NCBI GenBank assembly: GCA_023416585.1
Contig: JAEZHM010000040.1
Span: 62,001 to 126,000, forward strand
DNA length: 64,000 nucleotides
Reading direction: 5' to 3'
Source: Bacillota bacterium
Lineage (GTDB): Bacteria > Bacillota > Clostridia > Christensenellales > Aristaeellaceae
A model generated the notes under the pieces. It worked only from the letters and a program-made list of their open reading frames with translations, ran no database searches and was not told the DNA's origin. The translations under genes were made by a program, and so were the position numbers. How positions within the stretch are numbered: the first letter of the stretch is position 1; each line of letters opens with the position of its first letter. Below are positions 50,877 through 59,305 of this stretch, piece by piece.

Positions 50877-51699
50877 GACATTCCGGCGCAGTGTTCAAAA
50901 GACGCTGATGTATGCTTTTTTGATCATCCTTGTGCTGCTGTCCGTAATCCCCTTTTATATGGTCCTTATAAACAGCACCCATTCCAGCTTTGACATCGTT
51001 ACCAGGCTGAACCTGCTTCCGGGTAACAAGCTCGTGGACAATTACCGGACCATGATGGAAAAGGCCAACATCTGGCAGGGCTTTTTCAACAGCCTCCTGG
51101 TAACCGTCCCTTTCACGGTCTTTACGGGCTATTTCGGCGCGATGACGGCCTATGGCTTCGCAAAATACCGTTTCCGGTTTTCTCACGGCCTCTTTTTGAC
51201 AGTGCTTGTTTCAATGATGCTTCCGGCACAACTGAGCATCATCGGTTTCTATAAATTGAATTTAAGCCTTCATCTGCTCAATTCGTATGTGCCCTTTATC
51301 GCCCCCGGCATCGCCAACGCCACAGCGGTTTTCTTCCTCAAAGGAATCATTGAGCAGAGCATCCCCGATTCGATGCTGGAAGCCGGACGCATCGAAGGCT
51401 GCTCTGAAATGCGCATCTTCCACCGGCTCATCCTGCCCTGTATCACCCCGGGCATCGCCACCATGTGCATCTTCCACTTTGTATCCAGTTGGAACAATTA
51501 CCTTGGGCCTTTGATTATCCTTTCTGAAAACAAAAAGTATACCATGCCGGTATTGATCGCCATGATCAAAGGGCTGTACAAGACCAATTATGGGGCCATG
51601 TATGTGGCCATCGTCCTTTCCGTGGCGCCCATCATCGCGCTGTATATTTTCTGCTCCCGGTTTATCATAAATGGTCTGACGGTCGGGTCAGACAAGTAA
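50863..51699 (+). CDS. Sugar ABC transporter permease, MalG type
   Basis: This 278-residue permease has six helices. The EAA loop is LEAGRIEGCSEMRIFHRLIL near residues 172-191, somewhat divergent (EAG in place of EAA), followed by PCITPGIATMCIFHFVSSWNNYL. It pairs with the MalF-type protein in front. No ATPase gene lies in this operon; a shared multi-sugar ATPase (MsmK type) elsewhere is expected, as is usual in Firmicutes. Confidence 0.92.
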   Translation: MTPNETFRRSVQKTLMYAFLIILVLLSVIPFYMVLINSTHSSFDIVTRLNLLPGNKLVDNYRTMMEKANIWQGFFNSLLVTVPFTVFTGYFGAMTAYGFAKYRFRFSHGLFLTVLVSMMLPAQLSIIGFYKLNLSLHLLNSYVPFIAPGIANATAVFFLKGIIEQSIPDSMLEAGRIEGCSEMRIFHRLILPCITPGIATMCIFHFVSSWNNYLGPLIILSENKKYTMPVLIAMIKGLYKTNYGAMYVAIVLSVAPIIALYIFCSRFIINGLTVGSDK

Positions 51700-51712
51700 T
51701 TTGGAGGAATTT

Positions 51713-53059
51713 ATGCAAAATATCAAGTGGATCTACTCCAACGAGCAAGCCCAATGGGCGGAAAAGGAAGGCAAAAGAGGCGGTGGCAGACCCTCCCTTT
51801 CGCCAAACGGCCAGTCCTTCCAAAAAATGAACGGCTTCGGAGGCTGCTTCAACGAGGCAGGGTATCAAGCTCTTCTAACGCTTGACGAGGGTGACCAGGA
51901 GGCCCTCCTGAAGGACCTTTTTGAGCCTGGCCCGGGCCGCGTACATTTGACCCATTGCCGCCTGCCCATTGGTGCCAACGACTATTCCTTGGATTGGTAC
52001 AGCCTTAATGAGAACAAGGGCGATTATGCAATGGAGAACTTTTCCCTCGCGCGGGATGAGGAGCTGCTGATACCTTATATCCAAAGGGCCAAGCGGTACA
52101 ATCCGACGCTTAAGCTGTTCGCTTCCCCCTGGAGCCCGCCCACCTGGATGAAAGACCCGCCTGTCTACAACTGGGGTAAGCTGATAAAAACCAAAGAGAA
52201 TTTAGCAGCTTACGCATTGTATCTGGCCCGGTTTGTGGAGGAATATCAAAAGCGCGGCATTCATGTGGGCCAGATCCACGTTCAGAATGAGCCGGTGGCC
52301 AACCAGAAATTCCCTTCCTGCATGTGGACGGGGGAAGAACTTCGTGATTTCATACGGGATTACCTGGGCCCCACGTTTCAAAAGCGCAAGGTGCCTGCCG
52401 AAATCTGGCTGGGCACCATCAATGCCCCCGGCTGCGATTACCGCCGCTTGATATTTGATAAGTTTGCCACGGAAGACTATGATTACTTTGCCAATACTGT
52501 GCTGATGGATGAGGAAGCGCTTAAGTATATCGCCGGCGTCAGCTACCAGTGGGGCGGCAAAATCGCCATACAGCGCACATTTGAAAGCTGGTGGCCCCGC
52601 GTGCGGCTGATGCAGTCGGAAAATGAGTGCGGCTTCGGGGACAACACCTGGGAGTATGCCAGGTACAATTTCACCATGCTGAAGCACTACATCTCCAACG
52701 GCGCAGAATCCTACATGTACTGGAATTTGATGCTGCCTCCCCTGGGCCGCAGCACCTGGGGAGATCCGCAAAACGCCATGATCACAATTGACCCCGCGAC
52801 GAAAAAGGCGGTCTATAATCCTGACTATTATGTCATGAAGCATTTTTCGAGCATTGTACCGGATGGCTCTGTCCGGTTGGGTACAAAGGGACCATGGGCG
52901 GCGGACACTGTGGCGTTCAGGCTGCCCGAAGGAGGATACGCCTTCATCGTCTTCAATCCCTTCCAGGATATCCGCCGCCTTACTGTGGAGGTGGAGGGCG
53001 AAACCTGCTCATTTGACCTGGAACCCCAAAGCATCAACAGTATATGCGTGGGAGAATAA
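51713..53059 (+). CDS. Glycoside hydrolase family 30 (glucosylceramidase-like)
   Basis: This cytoplasmic enzyme of about 448 residues has no signal peptide and is expected to hydrolyse a beta-linked sugar delivered by the ABC transporter. GH30 marks are GFGGCFNEAGYQALL near residues 41-55, FASPWSPPTWMKD near 136-148, acid/base E193 in HVQNEPV and nucleophile E303 in QSENECG. The C-terminal beta domain ends with FVIFNP-like strands (GGYAFIVFNPF near 402-412). The ATG at 51713 follows GGAGG. The natural substrate could be a beta-glucoside, beta-1,6-glucan or xyloside. Confidence 0.9.
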   Translation: MQNIKWIYSNEQAQWAEKEGKRGGGRPSLSPNGQSFQKMNGFGGCFNEAGYQALLTLDEGDQEALLKDLFEPGPGRVHLTHCRLPIGANDYSLDWYSLNENKGDYAMENFSLARDEELLIPYIQRAKRYNPTLKLFASPWSPPTWMKDPPVYNWGKLIKTKENLAAYALYLARFVEEYQKRGIHVGQIHVQNEPVANQKFPSCMWTGEELRDFIRDYLGPTFQKRKVPAEIWLGTINAPGCDYRRLIFDKFATEDYDYFANTVLMDEEALKYIAGVSYQWGGKIAIQRTFESWWPRVRLMQSENECGFGDNTWEYARYNFTMLKHYISNGAESYMYWNLMLPPLGRSTWGDPQNAMITIDPATKKAVYNPDYYVMKHFSSIVPDGSVRLGTKGPWAADTVAFRLPEGGYAFIVFNPFQDIRRLTVEVEGETCSFDLEPQSINSICVGE

Positions 53060-53093
53060 ACCCGTATAGGAAATTTCTCGTGATGGCGCGGCT

Positions 53094-54299
53094 CTAAGCG
53101 TCATGGCCGCTCAGCATGCCCCTTAACATTACAGGATCAAGATTCATCGTTTCCGACGCTTTGCCGTTGCATAGCAGAAAAAACCGGCAGCGTTTCAGCG
53201 ATACCCCGATCTTCCGCAGTACGTCGAATGTAATGGCGCAATGACGCCTCGCCTCAATGATCCGTTTGGCATAGGTAATGCCGATGCCCGGCACCCGAAG
53301 CAGCGTTTCATAATCGGCGGTATTTGCTTCGACCGGATAAAGGTGCAGGTTGCGCAGCGCAAAGGCGGCCTTGGGATCGATATCCTCCAAAAGATAGGGC
53401 GCCTGATCCGGCACGATTTCGCTGGGCAAAAAGCCATACAGCTGCATCAGACGGTCGGCTTGGTAAAGCCGGCTCATCCGCCAGGTGGGCGTCTCTGTGA
53501 AGGGAAGATCGTATCCTACAGCCGGCTGCCCGTAATGGAACGCCGTATAATACACCCTTTTCAGGCTGTATTTCCTATAAAGAGCGCTGGAAAGCTTAAG
53601 TATGGTGCGGTCGTCCTCGCCTGTGCTGCCGGCCATCAGCTGCGTTGTCTGCGATGTGGCAAAGCGTGGCTGATGATATCCGCTTTTTGCCCGGGCCTCT
53701 GCGATCATCTCGCTGATTTGACCCATGGGGGTCAATATGTTGTTTTTGTTCTTTTGTTTGGCAATCATATGATATCCTTCGCTTTTTGCCACCTCGATGT
53801 TAACGCTCAGCCTGTCGGCGTATTTCCCGGCTTCCCGGATAAGCTTTGGATCTGCGCCTGGCATAATTTTGGCATGCACATAACCGCCGAACAGGTGCTC
53901 ATGTCTTATGATCTTGAGGGTTTCAATGATCAGCTCTTCGGTGTAGTCGGCGTTTTTATAGATCGCGGATGTGATAAAGATGCCGCGCCTGTGAAGCTGT
54001 GCTTCCCGCACCGCCACGTCCGCCAGCTCCCTGGGCGTCATTACATACCGGCGCTTGCATTCGTTGCTTACGCGGCAGTTGCAGTAGGCGCAGTTGAACA
54101 CACAATCGTTTGCCAGAAAGACCTTGGGCACCTTTGGCGGGGTGGCCTTTGACTGTATAGAGGTTTTGATGGCGTTAAGGTCGGGTATGCAGGCGTTATC
54201 ATCGTCCGACACGTCATAACGGGCATCTTCGCGCATCTGTGAAAGCCTTTCGCCCAAATCCAAGCCTTGGCGAAGGATCATGTTTGCCAAGCTGATCAC
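53094..54299 (-). CDS. Putative DNA modification/repair radical SAM protein
   Basis: This 401-residue protein belongs to the SplB-like radical SAM group annotated as putative DNA modification/repair proteins. The [4Fe-4S] motif is C66-x3-C70-x2-C73 in NDCVFNCAYCNCR. A C-terminal helix-hairpin-helix, LLRVPGIGITYAKRIIEAR near residues 331-349, probably binds DNA. Family members usually lie beside a uracil-DNA-glycosylase-like partner of about 250 residues. That partner is not next to it here, so it either lies elsewhere or has been lost. The gene appears to be a single unit. Confidence 0.9.
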   Translation of the reverse strand: MISLANMILRQGLDLGERLSQMREDARYDVSDDDNACIPDLNAIKTSIQSKATPPKVPKVFLANDCVFNCAYCNCRVSNECKRRYVMTPRELADVAVREAQLHRRGIFITSAIYKNADYTEELIIETLKIIRHEHLFGGYVHAKIMPGADPKLIREAGKYADRLSVNIEVAKSEGYHMIAKQKNKNNILTPMGQISEMIAEARAKSGYHQPRFATSQTTQLMAGSTGEDDRTILKLSSALYRKYSLKRVYYTAFHYGQPAVGYDLPFTETPTWRMSRLYQADRLMQLYGFLPSEIVPDQAPYLLEDIDPKAAFALRNLHLYPVEANTADYETLLRVPGIGITYAKRIIEARRHCAITFDVLRKIGVSLKRCRFFLLCNGKASETMNLDPVMLRGMLSGHDA

Positions 54300-54430
54300 C
54301 TCGCCGTTATTTTACCACAGAAAACATGATATATGCAAACAAATGTTCGCTATATCATGTGTGTGTTTTTATGGACAAATGGAGTTTTCAGTGTTTGTAT
54401 AATATTGTAAGTATTTTGCCAAACAAGCTA

Positions 54431-54461
54431 TTGCCATGGGCACGTCGCCAAATGGTATAAT
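54431..54461 (+). promoter_or_regulatory. Promoter before the first small cassette
   Basis: An extended -10, TGGTATAAT (54453-54461), with a possible TTGCCA at 54431-54436 (19 bases). It drives a leader containing GGAGGA and an ATG at 54497. Confidence 0.6.
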
Positions 54462-54496
54462 ATGGCTGTAATCTCACAAAAATATTGGAGGATAGT

Positions 54497-54628
54497 ATGT
54501 TTAAAAACATTGCAATACAGAAGTATTATGAACCGAGGACAGAGTTTTTCTCATTGATTTTAGGAGGGTGGGTATGGAAGGATCTGTGGCACAAATCGCC
54601 ATGGAACGGCCAGGGTTTGCATGGCTGA
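54497..54628 (+). CDS. Truncated 43-codon ORF leading into the first cassette
   Basis: The frame starts at ATG 54497 after GGAGGA and reads MFKNIAIQKYYEPRTEFFSL before it runs into the repeated cassette (from about 54561) and ends at 54628. The part specific to this site is only about 21 codons, so it looks like the 5' end of a gene cut off by the cassette. I do not recognise the protein. It may now serve only as an upstream leader for the 59-codon ORF. Confidence 0.35.
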   Translation: MFKNIAIQKYYEPRTEFFSLILGGWVWKDLWHKSPWNGQGLHG

Positions 54629-54753
54629 GAAAGCGCTTTTTGAAGAGGCCGGTTAACATAAGCAAGGTTCTGGCGCTTCGTGAGGCGGAAAAAAGGGTCG
54701 AAAAGATGCATATGGCGCTGGACGAAAGAAGAAGAATCAGCAGCTTGCTGTAA
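54574..54753 (+). CDS. 59-residue protein of an unknown family, copy A
   Basis: The ATG at 54574 lies six bases after AGGAGG, and the ORF ends in TAATAATAG, with a terminator shortly after. The product starts MEGSVAQIAMERPGFAWLRK and ends in a charged helix, ALREAEKRVEKMHMALDERR, likely amphipathic. I do not recognise it. It differs from copy B at seven residues, and all the nucleotide changes I could align in the ORF change the amino acid. That does not support strong selection on the protein. It could therefore be a short gene under relaxed or diversifying selection, or a non-coding unit. Confidence 0.5.
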   Translation: MEGSVAQIAMERPGFAWLRKRFLKRPVNISKVLALREAEKRVEKMHMALDERRRISSLL

Positions 54754-54766
54754 TAATAGACAAAGG

Positions 54767-54793
54767 ACGGGAGATTCATCCCGTTCTTTTTTT
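54767..54793 (+). terminator. Terminator of cassette copy A
   Basis: ACGGGA-n6-TCCCGT followed by TCTTTTTTT. It recurs in copy B as ACGGGAA-T-TTCCCGT. Confidence 0.8.
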
Positions 54794-54841
54794 ATGGCGC
54801 TGTTCGAAATAATACTGAAAAAATATTCTTCCGGAGAATCT

Positions 54842-54970
54842 ATGACAAACAGATGTCAAGGATTATTGTTTATACTAGAGCCATCCTGACAGAAAGGGGC
54901 TAATCCCAAGAAAATCTACGTGGTATGAAATCTGGAAGGCACCGCCGGGATCGTCGGCATGTTCAAGCAA
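54842..54970 (+). pseudogene. Duplicated 5' fragment of the M55 aminopeptidase gene
   Basis: These bases match 55370-55498 over the promoter dyad (TGACA-n6-TGTCA), the leader and the first codons up to GACATGTTCAAGCAA. The start ATG has become AAG and a TGA appears in the sixth codon, so it is dead. Immediately after the MFKQ codons the small cassette begins with TAGGAGGG. Confidence 0.75.
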
Positions 54971-55198
54971 TAGGAGGGTGGGTATGGAAGGATCTGTGGC
55001 ACTGTTCGCCATGGAATGGCCAGGGTTTGCATGGCTGAGAAAGCACTTTTTGAAGAGGCCGGTTGACATAAGCAAGGTTCTGGCGCTTCGTGAGGCGGAA
55101 AAAAGGGTCGAAAAGATGCATGTGGCGCTGGACGAAAGAAGAAGAATCAGCAGCTTGCTGTAGCAATAGATAAAGGACGGGAATTTCCCGTTCTTTCT
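54971..55198 (+). repeat. Duplicated small cassette, copy B
   Basis: Partner of 54561-54793, starting exactly where the truncated M55 fragment ends. From about 55200 to 55369 I see no recognisable feature apart from an inverted GGTTGAGTCAACC at about 55224. Confidence 0.85.
54984..55163 (+). CDS. 59-residue protein of an unknown family, copy B
   Basis: Same design as copy A: AGGAGG, ATG at 54984, 59 codons and a terminator with ACGGGAA-T-TTCCCGT. Residue changes from copy A include QI to LF near positions 7-8, R to W near 12, R to H near 21, N to D near 28 and M to V near 47. It directly follows the truncated aminopeptidase fragment, whose MFKQ codons are followed by the TAG of the cassette start. 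The function is unknown. Confidence 0.5.
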   Translation: MEGSVALFAMEWPGFAWLRKHFLKRPVDISKVLALREAEKRVEKMHVALDERRRISSLL

Positions 55199-55369
55199 TT
55201 TTTGTCTCCGTTTCCAATGAGGCGGGTTGAGTCAACCCCAATGACAAGTCACGCACGGTAACAGTCAAATCATCATTCAGACCAGGTGTTGGTGGGTATT
55301 CTTCTGGCACTTGATTGATTCACTGCCGGAAGGCTTCAAGAAAAGAAAAGAATCAGCTTCCAGAAATCC

Positions 55370-55404
55370 ATGACAAGTAGATGTCATGGATTCCTGTCTA
55401 TAAT
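55370..55404 (+). promoter_or_regulatory. Dyad and -10 box before the M55 aminopeptidase gene
   Basis: ATGACA-AGTAGA-TGTCAT (55370-55387) is a perfect six-base dyad followed by TATAAT (55399-55404). The dyad is conserved in the fragment at 54842, supporting a role as a regulator site, perhaps for the WYL protein downstream. A convincing -35 was not found. Confidence 0.6.
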
Positions 55405-55435
55405 GTATTCATCTGGAAAGAAAGGGAAAATTCTC

Positions 55436-56239
55436 ATGAAAATCTATGTAATATGTGATCTGGAAGGTACAGCCGGGGTTGTAGACATGTTCAAGCAATG
55501 CTGCTTTGACGGAGCGTATTACCAGCAGGCCCGCAGGCTGGCAACAATGGAGCTCAACGCGCTGGTAGAAGGCGCACTGGAAGGCGGCGCAACCGAAATA
55601 GTTGCCTGGGACGGGCATGGAGCGTTTCCGGGAGGTCTGGATGTGGAGTTGCTGCACCCCCGCTGCCATCTGGTCATGGGCGCCGGAGACGGCGGACCGG
55701 AAGGGATGGACAAAAGCTTTGACGCCATGTTCCTATGCGGTCTGCATGGCATGGCCTTTGCAGGCAAGGGCGTTCTGGCGCATAGCTTCAATGGAAACAT
55801 CAAGGGCATGTGGATCAATGATATCAAAATGGGAGAGATCGGGGTCAATATCCTGACGGCTGCTTCCTATGGCATTCCGACGGCGTTTATTTCCGGTGAC
55901 CGCGCCGGTGTGGAAGAAGCCAGGGCCCTTGTGCCGGAAATTGAGGGTGTGGCTGTGAAGGAAGGCTTTGCCACTTCGCCGAAATTATTTACACAGGTTC
56001 CAAGCCTTCACTTATCTCCAGAGAAAGCACGCATGTGCATTCGGGAGGCTGCGGCAAGTGCCGTAAAAAAGATCGGGCACATAGCGCCTTATAAAATGAG
56101 AGGCCCATATACCTGTCGGACAGAATTCTTCGATCCGAAAATGGCGGAACAGGCTGCCTCTGTTTATGGAGCGAAGCTTCTTAACGCGAACATGGTCGAA
56201 CACATCTCAGAAGGAAATGTTGTTCCGATTGTTGTGTAG
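55436..56239 (+). CDS. M55-family D-aminopeptidase (DppA-like)
   Basis: This is a 267-residue zinc peptidase expected to cleave D-Ala-containing peptides, perhaps from cell-wall turnover. The residues that bind the two zincs in DppA are all present: D8 and E10 in ICDLEG, H61 in AWDGHG, H104 in CGLHGMA and E134 in MGEIGVN. No signal peptide is seen. The ATG at 55436 is used, since longer frames start inside the promoter dyad. A dead 5' fragment of the same gene lies 530 bases upstream. The WYL regulator follows 46 bases downstream and may be co-transcribed. Confidence 0.92.
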   Translation: MKIYVICDLEGTAGVVDMFKQCCFDGAYYQQARRLATMELNALVEGALEGGATEIVAWDGHGAFPGGLDVELLHPRCHLVMGAGDGGPEGMDKSFDAMFLCGLHGMAFAGKGVLAHSFNGNIKGMWINDIKMGEIGVNILTAASYGIPTAFISGDRAGVEEARALVPEIEGVAVKEGFATSPKLFTQVPSLHLSPEKARMCIREAAASAVKKIGHIAPYKMRGPYTCRTEFFDPKMAEQAASVYGAKLLNANMVEHISEGNVVPIVV

Positions 56240-56285
56240 CATGAAATGGTAAATTGTTCAATAACCACTAAAAGAGGTATGTCCT

Positions 56286-57044
56286 ATGCGGCTTCACCGG
56301 CTTATCGCGATCCTTTTGTTATTGGAATCGCGGAAAAAAGTAAAAGCCAAGGATCTGGCAAGCGCCTTGGAGACGTCCGAGCGCACCATCTATAGAGACA
56401 TTGAGATCCTTTGCCAGTCGGGCGTCTTGATCTTCTCCGACTTTGGGCCCACGGGAGGGTTCCAGCTTATGGATGGCTATACGTCGGGGCTGAAAAACAT
56501 GAATGGCGATGACGCTGTGGCTTTGTATCTCAGCGGTGTTGCGGCTGGCCCGGAAGCCGGGGCCAGCCTGCAGTCCACCCTCAGCAAATTGCAGCAAAGC
56601 CTGCCAAAGCAGTATTCCAGGGACATCCGCAAGGCCATTTCCCAGTTCTACTTTGATCCGGAGGGCTGGTTTATACAAAGAAAACCCGTCCCGTTTCTGG
56701 ATGTCCTTCGCCAGGCAATTTGGCAGTCGCAAAAGCTGCGCATCACGTACCGCAGGTCCAGCCTGGGGCATGAGGAAACGACGCAAAGGCAAATCCGCCC
56801 CTATGGAATGGTTGTCAAAAACATGGAATGGTACCTGGTTGCTTATTGTGAGGCCAGCAAAGGAATGCGGGTTTTCCGTTGTGACCGGCTGCTGGAGGCT
56901 GAACGCCTTTCGGAGAACTATGTTGTTCCGGAGGATTTTTCGCTGGAACTTTTTTGGAAAGATTGGGTAGGGGAGTTTTCTGGCATCATTTCCGCAGGTC
57001 AGACGGCTGATACGGAGAGCATTGAGCCTAAAAAAGGTGAATAG
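56286..57044 (+). CDS. WYL-domain transcriptional regulator
   Basis: This 252-residue protein has an N-terminal helix-turn-helix, KVKAKDLASALETSERTIYRDI near residues 18-39. A WYL domain follows at about 140-215, with LRITYRRSSLGHEE, RQIRPYGMVVKNMEWYLVAY near 170-189 and VFRCDRLLEAERL. WYL domains bind small ligands or nucleic acid. The ATG follows AAGAGGT. Position after the M55 gene suggests that it controls peptidase expression, perhaps through the TGACA-n6-TGTCA dyad. Confidence 0.9.
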   Translation: MRLHRLIAILLLLESRKKVKAKDLASALETSERTIYRDIEILCQSGVLIFSDFGPTGGFQLMDGYTSGLKNMNGDDAVALYLSGVAAGPEAGASLQSTLSKLQQSLPKQYSRDIRKAISQFYFDPEGWFIQRKPVPFLDVLRQAIWQSQKLRITYRRSSLGHEETTQRQIRPYGMVVKNMEWYLVAYCEASKGMRVFRCDRLLEAERLSENYVVPEDFSLELFWKDWVGEFSGIISAGQTADTESIEPKKGE

Positions 57045-57128
57045 CGGCTCAATCCATGGTCTAGTTCACAGGCCTTGGAATATTGGAGGATTGAATGTAT
57101 GGCTAGCCGGGTACGTTCCGGCAGCTTC

Positions 57129-57611
57129 TTAGTTCTTTTTTATTGTTGCGCCTGATATGGCGTCGGTTGCGTTATTCCTGGAATTTGTCTTCTTTTCCGA
57201 ATAGGCGATGGCCGTACTGCTGAACAGCGTTTGCTGGTCCGTTACGGAGGCAATCCCATTCACGGTCAGATGATTGGATTTTTCGAACAGACGCATTGCG
57301 GAATATGTGCCTTTCCCATAGTTTGGGGTTACTTCTTTTTTGTAGAAACCCAGCTCTTTAAGACGCGTCTGCAAGGCCCTTACCTCATACCCTGTATCGC
57401 CCTTGCGCAGCTCTACAAACGGGTACTTTCCATTTTCCCGGAGCATGGCGCCGATTTGATACCACTGCTGCAAAAGTTCTTCCGGCGTATAAGCGGATAA
57501 AGATGTTGTGGCCAGCGCGGAGGTATCCGAAGGCGAGGCCGTTTCGCTCATGGCAGTAAAAGCGCTGCACAGCAATAGAACAGCCGTCAATAATCCAACG
57601 ATTCGCTTCAA
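57129..57611 (-). CDS. Exported peptidoglycan-binding-domain protein
   Basis: This 160-residue exported protein has a signal peptide of about 24 residues ending FTAMSE. A PG_binding_1 module is near residues 65-125: ELRKGDTGYEVRALQTRLKE, then LGFYKKEVTPNYGKGTYSAM and RLFEKSN. The start is a TTG at 57611, because AAGGAGG lies nine bases upstream; a GTG three codons earlier touches that site and a longer frame has no ribosome site. It may attach to the cell wall. The C-terminal tail is polar and unassigned. Confidence 0.82.
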   Translation of the reverse strand: MKRIVGLLTAVLLLCSAFTAMSETASPSDTSALATTSLSAYTPEELLQQWYQIGAMLRENGKYPFVELRKGDTGYEVRALQTRLKELGFYKKEVTPNYGKGTYSAMRLFEKSNHLTVNGIASVTDQQTLFSSTAIAYSEKKTNSRNNATDAISGATIKKN

Positions 57612-57729
57612 AAAATTCACCCTCCTTGTCTTACTGTTGAAATGGCAGCAGAGCAACTGATTTTGCTAATACCGCTCAATACTTAATAACCAGAAAATGG
57701 GTATGTGAACCATTGTAGTCATATAAAGA

Positions 57730-57762
57730 GCACATCCCGCCCGTGAACTGGGCGGGATGCTT
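57730..57762. terminator. Hairpin downstream of the MFS exporter gene
   Basis: CATCCCGCCC pairs with GGGCGGGATG. The plus-strand side is followed by CTTTTTG and the minus-strand side by TGCTCTTTAT, so it can act in either direction. It follows the minus-strand MFS gene. Confidence 0.8.
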
Positions 57763-57770
57763 TTTGCTGG

Positions 57771-59060
57771 CTAATTGCGGCCGTTTTTCTGGCTTCTTCT
57801 TTGTTCGGTAAAGAGCAGTGAGAGGAGAAAAACCAACAAACCGGATAGGGAGAGCAAAAGTCCCATTCCTGCCTGCGGGCCTCCGCCGAATAACCGGTAC
57901 AAGAAACCGGATGAGTTTTCCCGCATCCCTGGCGTGAGCACATGGTCCGTTAGCGGGCCGATCAGCAGAAAGGATAACGGTGCCGTGCCGCCCGAAATTT
58001 GATATATGATGGAGAAAACCCTTCCCTGCACCCTGTTTGGAACGCGGTTTTGCAGTTCAGTATGGAACAACGCGCCTGCAATGGGCAGCGGCATCATCAG
58101 GAAAAACAGCGCTGCAGACATCAACACCGGCTGTCTTGCCATTCCAAAGACGAGCATCCAGATCCCGTTCCAGGCTACGGCCAGCTTCAGAAGGGCTGCG
58201 CTTTTGTTCCTTACATTTTTTACGGCGAGGATGGCCGCTCCAAGCAGTACGCCGATACTCATAAGGCTCACGCTAAGCGACAGCATAGGCGGTCCGAATC
58301 CGGCGGCGAGCAGGTAGGGCGTAATCAATTCTAGCGGGCCGTTCCATAGAAAGTTAAGCAGCCCGAAAAATGCGGCAAAAAGCAGCAGCTGCTTATGGTG
58401 CCTTAGATATCGGAACCCTTCCGTGTTTCTTTCGGCGGGCTCTTTTTCATCAGGTTCTGTTTCTACAGCGTAAGGGATGCGGGCAAAGACCAGGATAACC
58501 ATGGAAACCAGGTATGTCATAAGGTCAAAGGCAATGACGCTTACAAGCCCCCACCGGAAGAAGAACAGGCCGGCAACGGGGGGCGCCACAATGCCGGCCG
58601 GGGGAAAGAGCATTTCCTTAATCGCGTTCACCCTGTGCCGGTTCTCCTTTTGCGTCAGTGGCGCAACCGTGGCGTTGGCGGCCAGGCTTTGGAGCGACGC
58701 AAACAGGCCCTGAAGAATGACTACCGCATACAGGACGGCAGCGCTGAAAATATGCAGCGACATGGACAGCACGAGAAAAACCGAGCCCAGCGCCTGGACG
58801 GTGTCGGCCAGGATCATGAGCGCTTTCCGGGAAAACCTGTCCACAATCATCCCCAGAAAAGGATTCAGCAGAAGCACTGTGACTTCCTGAAAAAATGGAA
58901 TGAGCAGAATCTCCGCTGTCCTGCCCGATTGCTGGAACAGCCAGATGCCTATGGCGAACGCGGTACACCTGCTGCCTACCAGGGAGATCCCTTCCGCCAG
59001 TATAAGACGGAATATGGAACTGTGAATGACCACAGCAAAAAAAGGGCCTGTCTTTTTCAC
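57771..59060 (-). CDS. MFS exporter (MFS_3, EntS/macrolide-efflux type)
   Basis: This transporter of about 429 residues has roughly twelve hydrophobic segments. Visible marks are RLILAEGISLVGSRCTAFAIGIW near residues 18-40, FLGMIVDRFSRKALMILADT near 69-88 (loop 2-3 signature D-R-x-x-R-K) and VPNRVQGRVFSIIYQISGGTAP near 345-366. The GTG at 59060 is chosen because GGAGG sits five bases before it; longer frames lack a ribosome site. Family members export siderophores or macrolides. It is a single-gene unit. Confidence 0.85.
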   Translation of the reverse strand: MKKTGPFFAVVIHSSIFRLILAEGISLVGSRCTAFAIGIWLFQQSGRTAEILLIPFFQEVTVLLLNPFLGMIVDRFSRKALMILADTVQALGSVFLVLSMSLHIFSAAVLYAVVILQGLFASLQSLAANATVAPLTQKENRHRVNAIKEMLFPPAGIVAPPVAGLFFFRWGLVSVIAFDLMTYLVSMVILVFARIPYAVETEPDEKEPAERNTEGFRYLRHHKQLLLFAAFFGLLNFLWNGPLELITPYLLAAGFGPPMLSLSVSLMSIGVLLGAAILAVKNVRNKSAALLKLAVAWNGIWMLVFGMARQPVLMSAALFFLMMPLPIAGALFHTELQNRVPNRVQGRVFSIIYQISGGTAPLSFLLIGPLTDHVLTPGMRENSSGFLYRLFGGGPQAGMGLLLSLSGLLVFLLSLLFTEQRRSQKNGRN

Positions 59061-59305
59061 AACATCCTCCGATTGGCAAACAAACCCTGCCGCTTTTACG
59101 TGCAGAGTTTCTGATTGCCTGATGATTCTTATCAATCCCGGTCTAAAGCCGGCAGACAAACTTGGGTTACTTGATAAGCTTGAGGAGGAGGATGCTCAAA
59201 TCCGATTCCCCTTTCAAGGTATGCTGATATTATACTATCATAGCATAGGCTATGAGGCAAATGAAACATGCGCGGGGCATAAGAAACGGTGGGGCAAAAG
59301 GGTCG

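Larger units (their letters stand above)
54561..54793 (+). repeat. Duplicated small cassette, copy A
   Basis: The shared unit starts at TAGGAGGGTGGGTATGG and ends with the ACGGGA...TCCCGT terminator. Copy B is at 54971-55198. By eye the two coding parts differ at only about eight of 180 positions. Confidence 0.85.

Noticed and set aside
53241..54152. Plus-strand ORF of 303 codons
   Set aside because: Antisense to the radical SAM gene, whose Cx3Cx2C motif and helix-hairpin-helix are clear.
54501..55310. Minus-strand ORFs of 92 and 115 codons opposite the small cassettes
   Set aside because: The plus-strand ORFs have AGGAGG sites and following terminators. The minus-strand frames read through the terminators and differ in their ends.
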